From a virus: a DNA stretch of 32,982 nt. Shown here in pieces: positions 14,407-21,235 of this stretch. The stretch is from positions 1 through 32,982 of IMG/VR virus record IMGVR_UViG_3300010158_000019. One strand, written 5' to 3'. Position numbers and translations under genes: made by a program. The first letter of the stretch is position 1. Every line of letters begins with the position of its first letter. The notes beneath the pieces are model-generated. The model saw nothing but the letters and a program-made list of their open reading frames with translations, searched no databases and was not told the origin of the DNA.

Positions 14407-14484
14407 ATGAAAATTAAAACATTAATCTATTTATTAATCTTACTAGCTATCGCTGGTTACATTCAAGACGATATATGCAAGTAG
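14407..14484 (+). CDS. 25-aa hydrophobic peptide
   Basis: MKIKTLIYLLILLAIAGYIQDDICK: a single membrane segment with an N-terminal basic pair. It has an A-rich leader right after promoter P2, and the next gene starts inside its last codons (ATGCAAGTAG overlap). The coupling and position argue for expression. No function known. Confidence 0.5.
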   Translation: MKIKTLIYLLILLAIAGYIQDDICK

Positions 14485-14669
14485 ATAAAGACCTATACTC
14501 AAACGAACCTACTGCTATGTCTATTCAATTAGAGATAGAGCAAAGAAACTGGCAACCTAAAGCAGAACCAGGATCAACAATTAAACGTGCTAAAACATCA
14601 TTTAATCAAAATGTATGTAGCACTGTTTATGAAGTCTATATACACAATTTTTTAAACCCAAATACATAA
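14475..14669 (+). CDS. Unknown small protein, 64 aa
   Basis: MQVDKDLYSNEPTAMSIQLEIEQRNWQPKAEPGSTIKRAKTSFNQNVCSTVYEVYIHNFL...; polar, no domain recognised. It overlaps the membrane peptide and precedes the ERF gene by 5 nt, so it is in the recombination part of the early operon. Confidence 0.6.
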   Translation: MQVDKDLYSNEPTAMSIQLEIEQRNWQPKAEPGSTIKRAKTSFNQNVCSTVYEVYIHNFLNPNT

Positions 14670-14674
14670 ACAAA

Positions 14675-15238
14675 ATGGAAGCACTAGTAAAAATTCAAAA
14701 CGAATTAAAAGTACCTAAAGGCAAATTTAACACATTCGGCAGATACAAATATAGAACTGCCGAGCAGATATTAGAAGCTGTAAAGCCTATATTATTGAAG
14801 CATAATGCTACTTTAAGAATAACAGATAGTATTGAAGTAGTTGGTAGTAAATTATTTTTAAAAGCAACAGCTACAATATGGTATAATGAATGTAGAAATT
14901 ATATCGAATCTAATGGCTTTGCTGAAATGTCAGAGCATAAAGGAATGAGCAGCGAACAATCAACTGGAACTGCTTCTAGTTATGCTCGCAAATATGCTTT
15001 AAATGGTTTGTTTTTAATCGATGAATCAGAAGCCGATGCAGATAGTATTGATGCAGATAAACAACCTATTGAAGCAGCAGCTATTGAACCAAAGAAGCAA
15101 CCCATTAATGCAGTTAGATTTGATAAAGCTATTGCTGCATTGAAAGCCGGCAAAACAAATATTGAAACAATAGAAGCATTTGAACTTACCCAAGCACAAC
15201 AAGAACAATTACAATTAATAAAAAATTCTAAAATTTAA
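14675..15238 (+). CDS. erf: ERF-family single-strand annealing recombinase
   Basis: 187 aa. The N-terminal 120 residues (MEALVKIQNELKVPKGKFNTFGRYKYRTAEQILEAVKPIL...GMSSEQSTGTASSYARKYALNGLFLIDE) carry the ERF signature: FGRYKYRTAEQIL, an aromatic strand, and TGTASSYARKYAL. The C-terminal third is an Ala/Gln/Glu-rich helical tail. ERF proteins anneal complementary single strands during phage recombination and can help circularise ends. An SSB-like gene downstream in the same operon fits. Confidence 0.92.
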   Translation: MEALVKIQNELKVPKGKFNTFGRYKYRTAEQILEAVKPILLKHNATLRITDSIEVVGSKLFLKATATIWYNECRNYIESNGFAEMSEHKGMSSEQSTGTASSYARKYALNGLFLIDESEADADSIDADKQPIEAAAIEPKKQPINAVRFDKAIAALKAGKTNIETIEAFELTQAQQEQLQLIKNSKI

Positions 15239-15242
15239 AAAC

Positions 15243-15524
15243 ATGAAACTTTACAGCGAAACAACAATTTTAAAAAGACTTGAATCATTAAGCATTACTT
15301 ATCCTGCAATCTTTTTTGATGGCATGGAAGAAGAAAAAGAACAGCAAAAAGTAGATGATCAATTCAACTTTATGATGTTAGATGTAGTTACTAAACTAGT
15401 AGCAGCTAAAGTAGCTAATTATGGTCATTGTGATGATGAAGAAGTTTTGGACTGCTTTAAATTATCTAGTAAAATAATTACATTTATTAATAACAAAAAC
15501 TTGCAAAATGATGAAAAAAATTAA
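15243..15524 (+). CDS. Unknown early protein, 93 aa
   Basis: MKLYSETTILKRLESLSITYPAIFFDGMEEEKEQQKVDDQFNFMMLDVVTKLVAAKVANYG...; acidic, helical. It lies 4 nt after the ERF gene and overlaps the next ORF by 17 nt. No family recognised; it could be an accessory recombination factor judging by position only. Confidence 0.65.
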   Translation: MKLYSETTILKRLESLSITYPAIFFDGMEEEKEQQKVDDQFNFMMLDVVTKLVAAKVANYGHCDDEEVLDCFKLSSKIITFINNKNLQNDEKN

Positions 15525-15690
15525 ATCGTTTTTTTACAAACGAAAAGTTACTAAATTAGCATCTGCATTATTGCCAATACTGCTACTCGATGAAGTATAT
15601 ACTGAGAAAGAGTATGCAGTTGATGATGCAATATTTTTTGCAAAACTACTTTTAAAAGAAGGTAACTATATACGTGTTGGGACAAACTAA
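15508..15690 (+). CDS. Unknown small protein, 60 aa
   Basis: MMKKIKSFFYKRKVTKLASALLPILLLDEVYTEKEYAVDDAIFFAKLLLKEGNYIRVGTN. The N-terminus is basic, followed by ALLPILLLDEV, a short hydrophobic helix. Starts at either of two adjacent ATGs. It ends the first part of the rightward operon, just before an inverted repeat and a new promoter-like box. Confidence 0.55.
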   Translation: MMKKIKSFFYKRKVTKLASALLPILLLDEVYTEKEYAVDDAIFFAKLLLKEGNYIRVGTN

Positions 15691-15711
15691 AAAAAATAAA
15701 ACTTTTTTTAA

Positions 15712-15744
15712 TCGTGTTATTAACTATTTTGGTTAATAACACGA
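15712..15744. repeat. Perfect 13-bp inverted repeat
   Basis: TCGTGTTATTAAC (15712-15724) and GTTAATAACACGA (15732-15744) are separated by 7 nt. No U-tract follows on either strand, so it is a poor intrinsic terminator. An operator or a transcript-end hairpin before the PIN cassette is plausible. The rest of 15691-15857 holds A/T tracts and a promoter-like box; no gene seen. Confidence 0.8.
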
Positions 15745-15800
15745 AATCCCCATAATGTAATTTTTGCGATATTTTAACGTTATGTGAATAACTTTACGTG

Positions 15801-15808
15801 TACATTTG
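15801..15808 (+). promoter_or_regulatory. Promoter-like -7 box TACATTTG for the PIN cassette
   Basis: A perfect TAnnTTTG match 50 nt upstream of the coiled-coil gene. No clear -33 TTTG is at the usual distance, though a GTTATGT similar to P1 and P2 lies 15 nt upstream (15779-15785). Confidence 0.4.
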
Positions 15809-15857
15809 CAACCTTAAAGATTAGTTAGCCAAAATTATACCACTAAAAAAGTCCTAT

Positions 15858-16511
15858 ATGAATGAACAAATTGATGGATTAGAAAAAAATATCACCCACA
15901 TAAGCCAAGAATTAAAATCATTGTCAGACCTTATTGGTACTGGATTTACTAAAGTTGATACCAATTTTAATTCTATAAAAAACGAAATAAACACACTTAA
16001 CACTAAAATTGATTTATTAACTAAGAAGGTTGATTTATTAAAAGGCTCAACAAATGAAGGATTTGAGGATGTAGGATTAAAATTAGAAAACTTAACAGAA
16101 GAAATAACTAAAATAGGGATGGAGGTTGTTAAAATAAAAGATATTGACCTACAAAAAGAAATTAGCCACTATTATTTAACGACAACAATAAGTGGGATTG
16201 TTTATGAATTAGGCAGTAAAAATGATACAATAAGCCCACACATTTATATTGATGGAGAAGACTATAAAATATACATATCAAAAGAAGATGATTTATTATT
16301 AAAACCTTACTATAAAACTAATTCTTTAAATTTAAGATTAAGGCAAAAAATATCTATTAAAGACAATCATATAATTAGTGCAAGTTTGTTAAGTTTTGAA
16401 CCAAAAAATAAATCACTAATAGAATCATTAAACGAATTAGATACAACAGATTTTGATTGTTTAAAAGGTATTGAAAGCACAAACGATATTCTAACAAAAT
16501 ACTATGGCTAA
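15858..16511 (+). CDS. Coiled-coil protein coupled to PIN nuclease, 217 aa
   Basis: Residues about 5-95 are heptad-like (LEKNITHISQELKSLSDLIGTGFTKVDTNFNSIKNEINTLNTKIDLLTKKVDLL...) with two similar 'GxGF.kVd..f..i' stretches. The C-terminal half (about 105-217) is mixed alpha/beta with no recognised domain. It overlaps the PIN gene by 8 nt (ATGGCTAA), so the two are co-translated. It could be an antitoxin, scaffold or sensor for the nuclease; none of this is shown by sequence. No transmembrane segment. Confidence 0.75.
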   Translation: MNEQIDGLEKNITHISQELKSLSDLIGTGFTKVDTNFNSIKNEINTLNTKIDLLTKKVDLLKGSTNEGFEDVGLKLENLTEEITKIGMEVVKIKDIDLQKEISHYYLTTTISGIVYELGSKNDTISPHIYIDGEDYKIYISKEDDLLLKPYYKTNSLNLRLRQKISIKDNHIISASLLSFEPKNKSLIESLNELDTTDFDCLKGIESTNDILTKYYG

Positions 16512-17100
16512 AATCAATAATGAAATTTCTAAATGGCAGCACATTTTATTAGATACAGGAATAATTATTAAACTTCTTTTGTATAAAAAAAATCCAAACT
16601 CTGCTGAAAATAAGTTTGTTTATGATTTAATATCATTTCTATCTTCTAATAAATCAGAAGGGAATAAGAATAGAATATTTTATATATCTACTGTAACTCT
16701 TAGTGAAATATTATCAAATGAAGATGAAGCTGACAAAATACAAAAAATAGTGAATGTATTAAATAGCAATGATGTTGAATTTATTTCGTTTGACCAAGAT
16801 ATTGCGAAAGACTTTTCTAATTATTTGAAGCCATATTTAGAACGCAAGAAAATACACGAATTTGCAATTCAAGCTGGTTGGAAGCAACACGAATTAATGT
16901 TAGCGAGAGAATGGGTTACTAAAGACAAGATGATTATAATGTCGGGATTGAACAGAAATGTTGATGCTATTTTAACATTGGATAAAAATACATTTCTACC
17001 ATTTTGCGAAAAAATAGAAGCCCCTTGTGCAATATGTTATGAAGAGCATTTCCACCGAAGTGAAAGCGGTTCTAATTTCTTTGAATATACAAAAAGATGA
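16504..17100 (+). CDS. PIN-domain nuclease, 198 aa
   Basis: PIN-type acidic residues occur in order: D17 in HILLDTGII, E68 in STVTLSEIL, D141 in KDKMIIMSGL and D160 in AILTLDKNTF. That is the arrangement of VapC-like RNases. At 198 aa it is longer than typical VapC toxins (about 130) and has a C-terminal extension with CAICYEEHFHRSESG. It follows the coiled-coil gene with an 8-nt overlap and precedes a small basic protein. A toxin, anti-host or superinfection-exclusion role is inferred from family and cassette layout. Confidence 0.8.
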   Translation: MAKINNEISKWQHILLDTGIIIKLLLYKKNPNSAENKFVYDLISFLSSNKSEGNKNRIFYISTVTLSEILSNEDEADKIQKIVNVLNSNDVEFISFDQDIAKDFSNYLKPYLERKKIHEFAIQAGWKQHELMLAREWVTKDKMIIMSGLNRNVDAILTLDKNTFLPFCEKIEAPCAICYEEHFHRSESGSNFFEYTKR

Positions 17101-17107
17101 TAAAATA

Positions 17108-17266
17108 ATGGCAAAACAAACACCAATAAAGCCTAAGAAAGAACGCACGTCAAAGTATGAAGAGAAAGTAACGTTTAATGGTTCTTTTCAAGAAATGGTA
17201 AACATTTCATTGACTGGTGCAGGGGCTAAGAAAAAAGAGGTAAAGATTGTAAAACCTACCAAATAA
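17108..17266 (+). CDS. Small basic protein, 52 aa
   Basis: From the ATG at 17108: MAKQTPIKPKKERTSKYEEKVTFNGSFQEMVNISLTGAGAKKKEVKIVKPTK. It is Lys-rich, with a compact centre 'YEEKVTFNGSFQEMVNIS' that resembles small Bacteroidota host proteins I recall but cannot name. It lies 7 nt after the PIN gene and just before the cassette terminator, so it is the third gene of that unit. Confidence 0.65.
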   Translation: MAKQTPIKPKKERTSKYEEKVTFNGSFQEMVNISLTGAGAKKKEVKIVKPTK

Positions 17267-17269
17267 AAA

Positions 17270-17304
17270 AGCCTCATTGATTTGAGGCTGAAAAGTTTTT
17301 TTTT
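17270..17304 (+). terminator. Intrinsic terminator after the PIN cassette
   Basis: AGCCTCA (17270-17276) pairs with TGAGGCT (17283-17289) around a 6-nt loop. Nine T's follow at 17296-17304, after a 6-nt spacer. Rightward. With the promoter-like box at 15801 it makes the PIN cassette look self-contained. Confidence 0.75.
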
Positions 17305-17347
17305 GTTTAGTCCCAACACATATATAGTTACCTAAAAGAAATTAACA

Positions 17348-17698
17348 ATGAACTTAGCTAATATTTCAGATCATCTTACAGAACTTGAAAAGCAGAATGA
17401 AGCTATTAGTTTTAGATTGCATTTGATTGAAAACTATAATCAGCAAGTAATTCAATGGAGAAATGAAGTATTTGAATGTTTGCGAGGTTTAACAAAAACT
17501 CAAGCACAACAGTTAACTATGGCAGACTTTCAACCAAAATCTATAAGTAAATTCATTCCTGAATATTTAAGTAGTAATGATTTACTAACTATTTATAAAT
17601 CAATGGAACATATACTTCCGTCTGCCGGCAAGTATGAAGCAGAATTATTATTTGTTATTTCAAATTTCAAAGATTATGCAAAAAAGAAAACAAAGTAA
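17348..17698 (+). CDS. Unknown early protein, 116 aa
   Basis: MNLANISDHLTELEKQNEAISFRLHLIENYNQQVIQWRNEVFECLRGLTKTQAQQLTMADF...; largely helical with an N-terminal coiled-coil-like stretch and a Lys-rich end. No family recognised. It overlaps the next gene by 23 nt. Confidence 0.65.
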   Translation: MNLANISDHLTELEKQNEAISFRLHLIENYNQQVIQWRNEVFECLRGLTKTQAQQLTMADFQPKSISKFIPEYLSSNDLLTIYKSMEHILPSAGKYEAELLFVISNFKDYAKKKTK

Positions 17699-17909
17699 AG
17701 TAGTAGCTATTAATGGCTTTATTTCGGTTATGTATAACGATGTTAAGCATAGAACTACACACTATAGAAACTACTCAGAACGTAAGAAAATAATTGATAA
17801 TTTTAAAACCTTGAAACTTCCACTTAATAAATGGTATTATGTAATTGAACCAAATACAGAAGATTTAAAACATTCATCAACTTGCAGAAAAATAAACGAT
17901 TTGTTATGA
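17676..17909 (+). CDS. Unknown small basic protein, 77 aa
   Basis: From the ATG at 17676: MQKRKQSKVVAINGFISVMYNDVKHRTTHYRNYSERKKIIDNFKTLKLPLNKWYYVIEP... A longer start at 17634 overlaps the previous gene more heavily. It is basic and aromatic, possibly nucleic-acid binding. No family recognised. Confidence 0.55.
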   Translation: MQKRKQSKVVAINGFISVMYNDVKHRTTHYRNYSERKKIIDNFKTLKLPLNKWYYVIEPNTEDLKHSSTCRKINDLL

Positions 17910-18007
17910 TAGAATTATTAAGACATATAGGCTATTTATTTTGCTATTGCATAGATGATATAGTTGATGAATTTAATGACTTCAATTTTACTGAAAACGA
18001 TTTTTAA
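17906..18007 (+). CDS. 33-aa acidic peptide
   Basis: MIELLRHIGYLFCYCIDDIVDEFNDFNFTENDF. The ATG overlaps the previous stop (ATGA). It has a short hydrophobic front and an acidic tail. Plausible by coupling and by filling the gap before the SSB gene. Confidence 0.45.
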   Translation: MIELLRHIGYLFCYCIDDIVDEFNDFNFTENDF

Positions 18008-18014
18008 TTAAACA

Positions 18015-18028
18015 AACTCGGAGGAGTT
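18015..18028 (+). promoter_or_regulatory. Hairpin carrying GGAGGAG upstream of the SSB-like gene
   Basis: AACTC-GGAG-GAGTT forms a 5-bp stem with a GGAG loop, ending 11 nt before the ATG. GGAGGAG (18020-18026) looks like a Shine-Dalgarno sequence, rare in this genome, but is partly inside the stem. It could be a translational control site. Confidence 0.4.
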
Positions 18029-18039
18029 ACTCAAAAATT

Positions 18040-18315
18040 ATGGCAACAAATATCAGTATCAAATTAGATGTTACAAAAATTGACAAAGCGAAACTTTACA
18101 AAGGTGATAAAGGCACTTACCTTGATGCAACTATCTTAATGAAAGATGAAGCAGATCAATATGGCAATATTGGAATGATAGTGCAAAACGTAAGCAAAGA
18201 AGATAGAGAGGCTGGCGTTAAAGGTGCAATTTTAGGGAATGTGAAATATATTGCTAAGCAAGTGCAACAAGCGAAATCAGTTGAAATAGATTTGAGTCAA
18301 GATTTACCTTTTTAG
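18040..18315 (+). CDS. Single-strand DNA-binding-like protein, 91 aa
   Basis: MATNISIKLDVTKIDKAKLYKGDKGTYLDATILMKDEADQYGNIGMIVQNVSKEDREAG... fits a short OB-fold protein. It ends with EIDLSQDLPF, an acidic tip with terminal Pro-Phe like the SSB tail that recruits replication and repair proteins. It would protect single strands for the primase-helicase and ERF proteins. Last gene before the rightward terminator. Shorter than host SSB (about 110-170 aa), as common in Bacteroidota phages. Confidence 0.8.
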   Translation: MATNISIKLDVTKIDKAKLYKGDKGTYLDATILMKDEADQYGNIGMIVQNVSKEDREAGVKGAILGNVKYIAKQVQQAKSVEIDLSQDLPF

Positions 18316-18342
18316 TTTTCATATTTAGCTTTTGATTAATCC

Positions 18343-18372
18343 GGGGAGTGTTTCTACACACCCCTTTTTTTT
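18343..18372 (+). terminator. Rightward operon terminator
   Basis: GGGGAGTGT (18343-18351) pairs with ACACACCCC (18356-18364) with one A-A mismatch and a TTCT loop, followed by eight T's. It separates the rightward early operon from the converging late block, whose last gene ends at 18371. Confidence 0.88.
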
Positions 18373-18829
18373 AGCTAAAATAAAGCTTCGCTTCTGCTTT
18401 TCTTCGCCTAACTAATCCTGCTAATGTTTGACCATCCGCCTTAGTCCACATAAGAAAAGCATCAACAATAGTTAAATCTGCTGGATTAGCATTTACACGT
18501 TTAAGCAATGTAGAACCTTTTAAAGCCCCACTTCCACAATTGTAAGCAAATGATACTAACGCATCAAATTGATGCTGATTAACTGCATCTGTTGTCATTG
18601 CATCAACTTCCTTTGCTTTTTGGTTTAATTCAAACCTCATAAACTCAATGGCTTTCTTTTCATCTATTGGCAAGTCTTGTAACGTTACTTTTTTGCCATC
18701 AGGATATAGGATAGTTCCATAACCTATTGTTGGTACTTTTGCTGGACATAAATAAGGCTTACTAAAAAAACCCTCAAATGACTTTACTAAGTCAATACAA
18801 GCATCTGATATTTGTGTAATTTTTAGCAT
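18371..18829 (-). CDS. GH24 phage lysozyme (endolysin)
   Basis: 152 aa, the usual size for T4/P21-type lysozymes. The catalytic triad fits the E-8-(D/C)-5-T spacing: E19 in KSFEGF, C28 in PYLCPA and T34 in PTIGYGT. The centre residue is cysteine rather than aspartate, as in some endolysins. The C-terminal part (HQFDALVSFAYNCGSGALKGSTLL...LVRRRKAEAKLY) matches the GH24 helical lobe. No signal peptide or SAR segment, so a holin is needed. Last gene of the late block. Confidence 0.95.
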   Translation of the reverse strand: MLKITQISDACIDLVKSFEGFFSKPYLCPAKVPTIGYGTILYPDGKKVTLQDLPIDEKKAIEFMRFELNQKAKEVDAMTTDAVNQHQFDALVSFAYNCGSGALKGSTLLKRVNANPADLTIVDAFLMWTKADGQTLAGLVRRRKAEAKLYFS

Positions 18830-18841
18830 AAATTATATTTA

Positions 18842-19087
18842 TTAATTTTCTATTTTTCTATAATTATTTTCCCAAATTAATTTAGCCAATTCTGCGGAGT
18901 GTCCTTCAACTTTTATTTCAGACCATTTTGGGTTTTGTATGTGTACAATTTCGTGAATTAGTGTTTGCAGATGTTTTATGCCTTTCAATCTTGAATCAAT
19001 ATGAATTATACCTGTTTCCTTGTATGCAAGTCCTATGGCTTTGTGTTTGCCAAGTTTTTTGTGTACTATTTCGTTTACAGATTTCAT
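18842..19087 (-). CDS. Minimal HExxH zinc-peptidase-like protein, 81 aa
   Basis: LIHEIVHIQNPKWSEIKVEGHSAELAKLIWE contains HEIVH (residues 45-49), with a downstream acidic helix that could give the third ligand. The N-terminal strand 'AIGLAYKETGIIHIDSRLKG' precedes the helix as in SprT/WLM-like folds. It overlaps the 64-aa gene (ATGA) in the lysis region. Such tiny putative peptidases recur in Bacteroidota phages; substrate unknown. Confidence 0.65.
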   Translation of the reverse strand: MKSVNEIVHKKLGKHKAIGLAYKETGIIHIDSRLKGIKHLQTLIHEIVHIQNPKWSEIKVEGHSAELAKLIWENNYRKIEN

Positions 19088-19278
19088 CGGATACCTAACA
19101 TATTTTTTAACCCATCTAGATCAATAGTATCATTTTTTACACCCTCATTTTCACCAATAATTTTATGAAAAATTATTTTATTTTTTACTTTTTGTTTGGC
19201 TTCTGATTTACTATCAGCTTCGATAATAGTTTTCATTTTTTTGCCAAATATTTCAAAGTAAATTATGTATATTTTCAT
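19084..19278 (-). CDS. Unknown small protein, 64 aa
   Basis: MKIYIIYFEIFGKKMKTIIEADSKSEAKQKVKNKIIFHKIIGENEGVKNDTIDLDGLKNMLGIR: beta-alpha-beta outline, basic helix in the centre. Stop overlaps the start of the HExxH gene, so they form a pair. No family recognised. Confidence 0.6.
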   Translation of the reverse strand: MKIYIIYFEIFGKKMKTIIEADSKSEAKQKVKNKIIFHKIIGENEGVKNDTIDLDGLKNMLGIR

Positions 19279-19299
19279 AGTGTTGATTATTTGCTACAT

Positions 19300-19329
19300 T
19301 GTCAAGTATTATGCTCATTATAGTTGACA
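19300..19329. repeat. 30-nt near-palindrome
   Basis: TGTCAA (19300-19305) and TTGACA (19324-19329) flank an inner near-palindrome TATTATGCTCATTATA. It lies in the 53-nt gap before the 64-aa gene and just after the metallophosphatase stop. No U-tract, so more likely an operator or mRNA hairpin than a terminator. Confidence 0.55.
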
Positions 19330-19331
19330 TA

Positions 19332-20336
19332 TTACATCACTTCGCCATTATAGATACGATAATTTCTAAACTTAAACTTCCCTTTTTCGCTTACATCAAT
19401 CATTGCAAAACCATGATTCCATTTATTCATTGGCAACCATTTCGGAGTTAACCCGCATAAACAACCAACCGAGTAAGTAGTCATAATCTTTCCAAAGATA
19501 TTTGGCTCTGTATGTTCGCTTGATGTATGGCAATCGCCCTTAACTGCTGAATGTTTAGCTTGCAGGAATAAACCCCTTGCAGCATTTACTGGATTAAATA
19601 TGCCACGACCAAATTCATGACCATGAATGAAAGGCAACCCATTCATTACAACTATTCTTTTATCCCTTATTATGCTAATATTCGGACATCTTTTCTTTAC
19701 TATAGCTTCTAGTTCAAACTCTTCAACTCCCTTTAATTCATGTGCTTTCTGATATAAAAAACTATCATACCTTTCTTCGTGGTTTCCGAACTTGTAATAT
19801 ATCTTAACACCCTTAAATATCTTTTGTAACTCAGCAATAAATTCCTGTAAAATATCTAATTCCTCACTAAATCTTTTTTTACGAGGATCTTTTTGAAAAT
19901 AACTAACCGAATGAAAGTCCACTAAATCACCATTGATGAAAATAAAATCAGGGCTTTCTTTTTTCGCGAAATCAATGGCAGCAGTTAATGCCGAAACTGA
20001 ATGATAAGGCAAATGAACATCATTAATAATAAATCCTTTTTTATGACCTTTGATGTAAAATAACTCGAAACTTTCCTCATCAGATTTCGGCAAAATGTAT
20101 GGTGTAGTAGTTCTGTTTTTTTCGGTAAAAAGTGATTTGTCTTTCATTTTTGCTTTATTATTTGCACCACTCTTACCCTCTACTAACCTTATGCAGCTTC
20201 TAGCACTTTCTACATTCGTGAAGCATTCAGGATGCTTTTCATACATTATTCTTGCTAGCTTAGCAGTTGGAATATCAGCACCATATTTTAATCTAAATTC
20301 TCTTGCAATATTTAATTTAGTTGGTTTTGCTTGCAT
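19332..20336 (-). CDS. Calcineurin-like metallophosphoesterase, 334 aa
   Basis: Metallophosphoesterase motifs in order: NDVHLPYH (D106, H108), INGDLVD (G136-D137), KFGNHEERY (GNHE 184-187), FIHGHEFG (H238, H240) and KGDCHTSSEH (H270). These supply the two-metal site. The N-terminal 70 residues are basic and HTH-like, possibly DNA-binding. Phosphoesterases of this group are frequent in Bacteroidota phages, but their substrate is unsettled. Starts 3 nt before the spanin-like stop, so in the late operon. Confidence 0.9.
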   Translation of the reverse strand: MQAKPTKLNIAREFRLKYGADIPTAKLARIMYEKHPECFTNVESARSCIRLVEGKSGANNKAKMKDKSLFTEKNRTTTPYILPKSDEESFELFYIKGHKKGFIINDVHLPYHSVSALTAAIDFAKKESPDFIFINGDLVDFHSVSYFQKDPRKKRFSEELDILQEFIAELQKIFKGVKIYYKFGNHEERYDSFLYQKAHELKGVEEFELEAIVKKRCPNISIIRDKRIVVMNGLPFIHGHEFGRGIFNPVNAARGLFLQAKHSAVKGDCHTSSEHTEPNIFGKIMTTYSVGCLCGLTPKWLPMNKWNHGFAMIDVSEKGKFKFRNYRIYNGEVM

Positions 20337-20339
20337 ATT

Positions 20340-20990
20340 TTAAAAAGGTAGTTTAAAACCTTTTACGAAATTAAACACTTTAAAACTAAAGTAACAAATA
20401 ATTAAAATAAATAATAGCCAAAAGTTAAACTTCCATTTATTGATTAATTTTTTATCACTGGTTAAATCCTTATTTAGTTTTTCAATGTCTTGATCATTAT
20501 CATTTATTACATTTTTTAGTTGCAAATTATAATAAGCTAACCTGCTATTTTCAACACCCATATTATAAAGGGTCAATGTATCTTTTTGTGTAATAGTTTT
20601 AGTATGATAATGGTCAATGTAAATAGTGTCAAAAGGCAATTCATTATAAATGCTATCTATGTTAATTGCTGGGCATCCTTTGGCAAGCTGTGCTTTCAAT
20701 TTATTAATCACATTCATATCTTGCACCCTTACTATTCTTGTATTGATTGAGTCCTTTACTATGGTTTTAATTTCGATAGGGAAGTTTGTCGCACAGACCC
20801 TACTAATCAAATCTTTTTTCTTTTCTTTATAACTTGTATCAACATCACTATTAACTGCCTTATATGGCTTTAATGCTTTCTTTTCAGCATTGCAGCTTTG
20901 TAGTGCAATTACAGATATTAGTAATGCAATCAATACTGCTAAATAAATAAGTTGTTTATTTGGCGGATACTTCAAAACGTGATGTGACAT
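20340..20990 (-). CDS. Putative unimolecular spanin-like membrane protein, 216 aa
   Basis: From the ATG at 20990 (MSHHVLKYPPNKQLIYLAVLIALLISVIALQSC). A hydrophobic N-terminus ends in a lipobox-like LQSC (C33), followed by a long charged, partly coiled periplasmic region. Near the C-terminus there is a second membrane segment, FNFWLLFILIICYFSFKVF. Lipoprotein front plus C-terminal transmembrane helix is the layout of unimolecular spanins, which fuse inner and outer membranes in the last lysis step. A start at 21029 would overlap the previous gene by 29 nt. Neighbours (holin-like genes, lysozyme) fit. Confidence 0.6.
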   Translation of the reverse strand: MSHHVLKYPPNKQLIYLAVLIALLISVIALQSCNAEKKALKPYKAVNSDVDTSYKEKKKDLISRVCATNFPIEIKTIVKDSINTRIVRVQDMNVINKLKAQLAKGCPAINIDSIYNELPFDTIYIDHYHTKTITQKDTLTLYNMGVENSRLAYYNLQLKNVINDNDQDIEKLNKDLTSDKKLINKWKFNFWLLFILIICYFSFKVFNFVKGFKLPF

Positions 20991-21000
20991 ATTAATCTTT

Positions 21001-21234
21001 TTAATTAGTTTTTGAATATTCTTCTCCATTAGCTAAAACAACTTCAAGGGTATTTAATACACCACTTAATCCTACTCTTAGCCATAACATTATTAAACTA
21101 TTTTCAGTATAACCCATGGCTAACAACATTACTATTGCTGTATCACTCAACATTGTTAATGCTCTTTTTAATTTACGAAACCATTTAGGTGCCGGCTTAT
21201 TCGCATTGTCTAATGATGCTGTAATTTCTGCCAT
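21001..21234 (-). CDS. Holin-like small membrane protein, 77 aa
   Basis: MAEITASLDNANKPAPKWFRKLKRALTMLSDTAIVMLLAMGYTENSLIMLWLRVGLSGVLNTLEVVLANGEEYSKTN: an amphipathic basic front, then hydrophobic stretches at about 32-41 and 46-62. It resembles a conserved small protein near lysis genes in Bacteroidota phages. Its ATG directly follows the stop of the 55-aa membrane protein. Holin or antiholin role inferred. Confidence 0.65.
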   Translation of the reverse strand: MAEITASLDNANKPAPKWFRKLKRALTMLSDTAIVMLLAMGYTENSLIMLWLRVGLSGVLNTLEVVLANGEEYSKTN

Positions 21235-21235
21235 A

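Noticed and set aside
15712-15840. A rightward kissing-loop element at the 13-bp inverted repeat
   Set aside because: ATTTTGG around the loop matches CCAAAAT at 15829-15835, but the second site is not in a clear hairpin and no U-tract or nearby AUG follows.
17027-17107. N-terminal extension of the 52-aa basic protein into the PIN gene
   Set aside because: It would overlap the PIN coding region by 74 nt; the ATG at 17108 has the usual short spacing and an A-rich leader.
20095-20343. Plus-strand hydrophobic frame opposite the metallophosphoesterase
   Set aside because: Shadow of a gene with clear catalytic motifs; hydrophobicity is an antisense effect.
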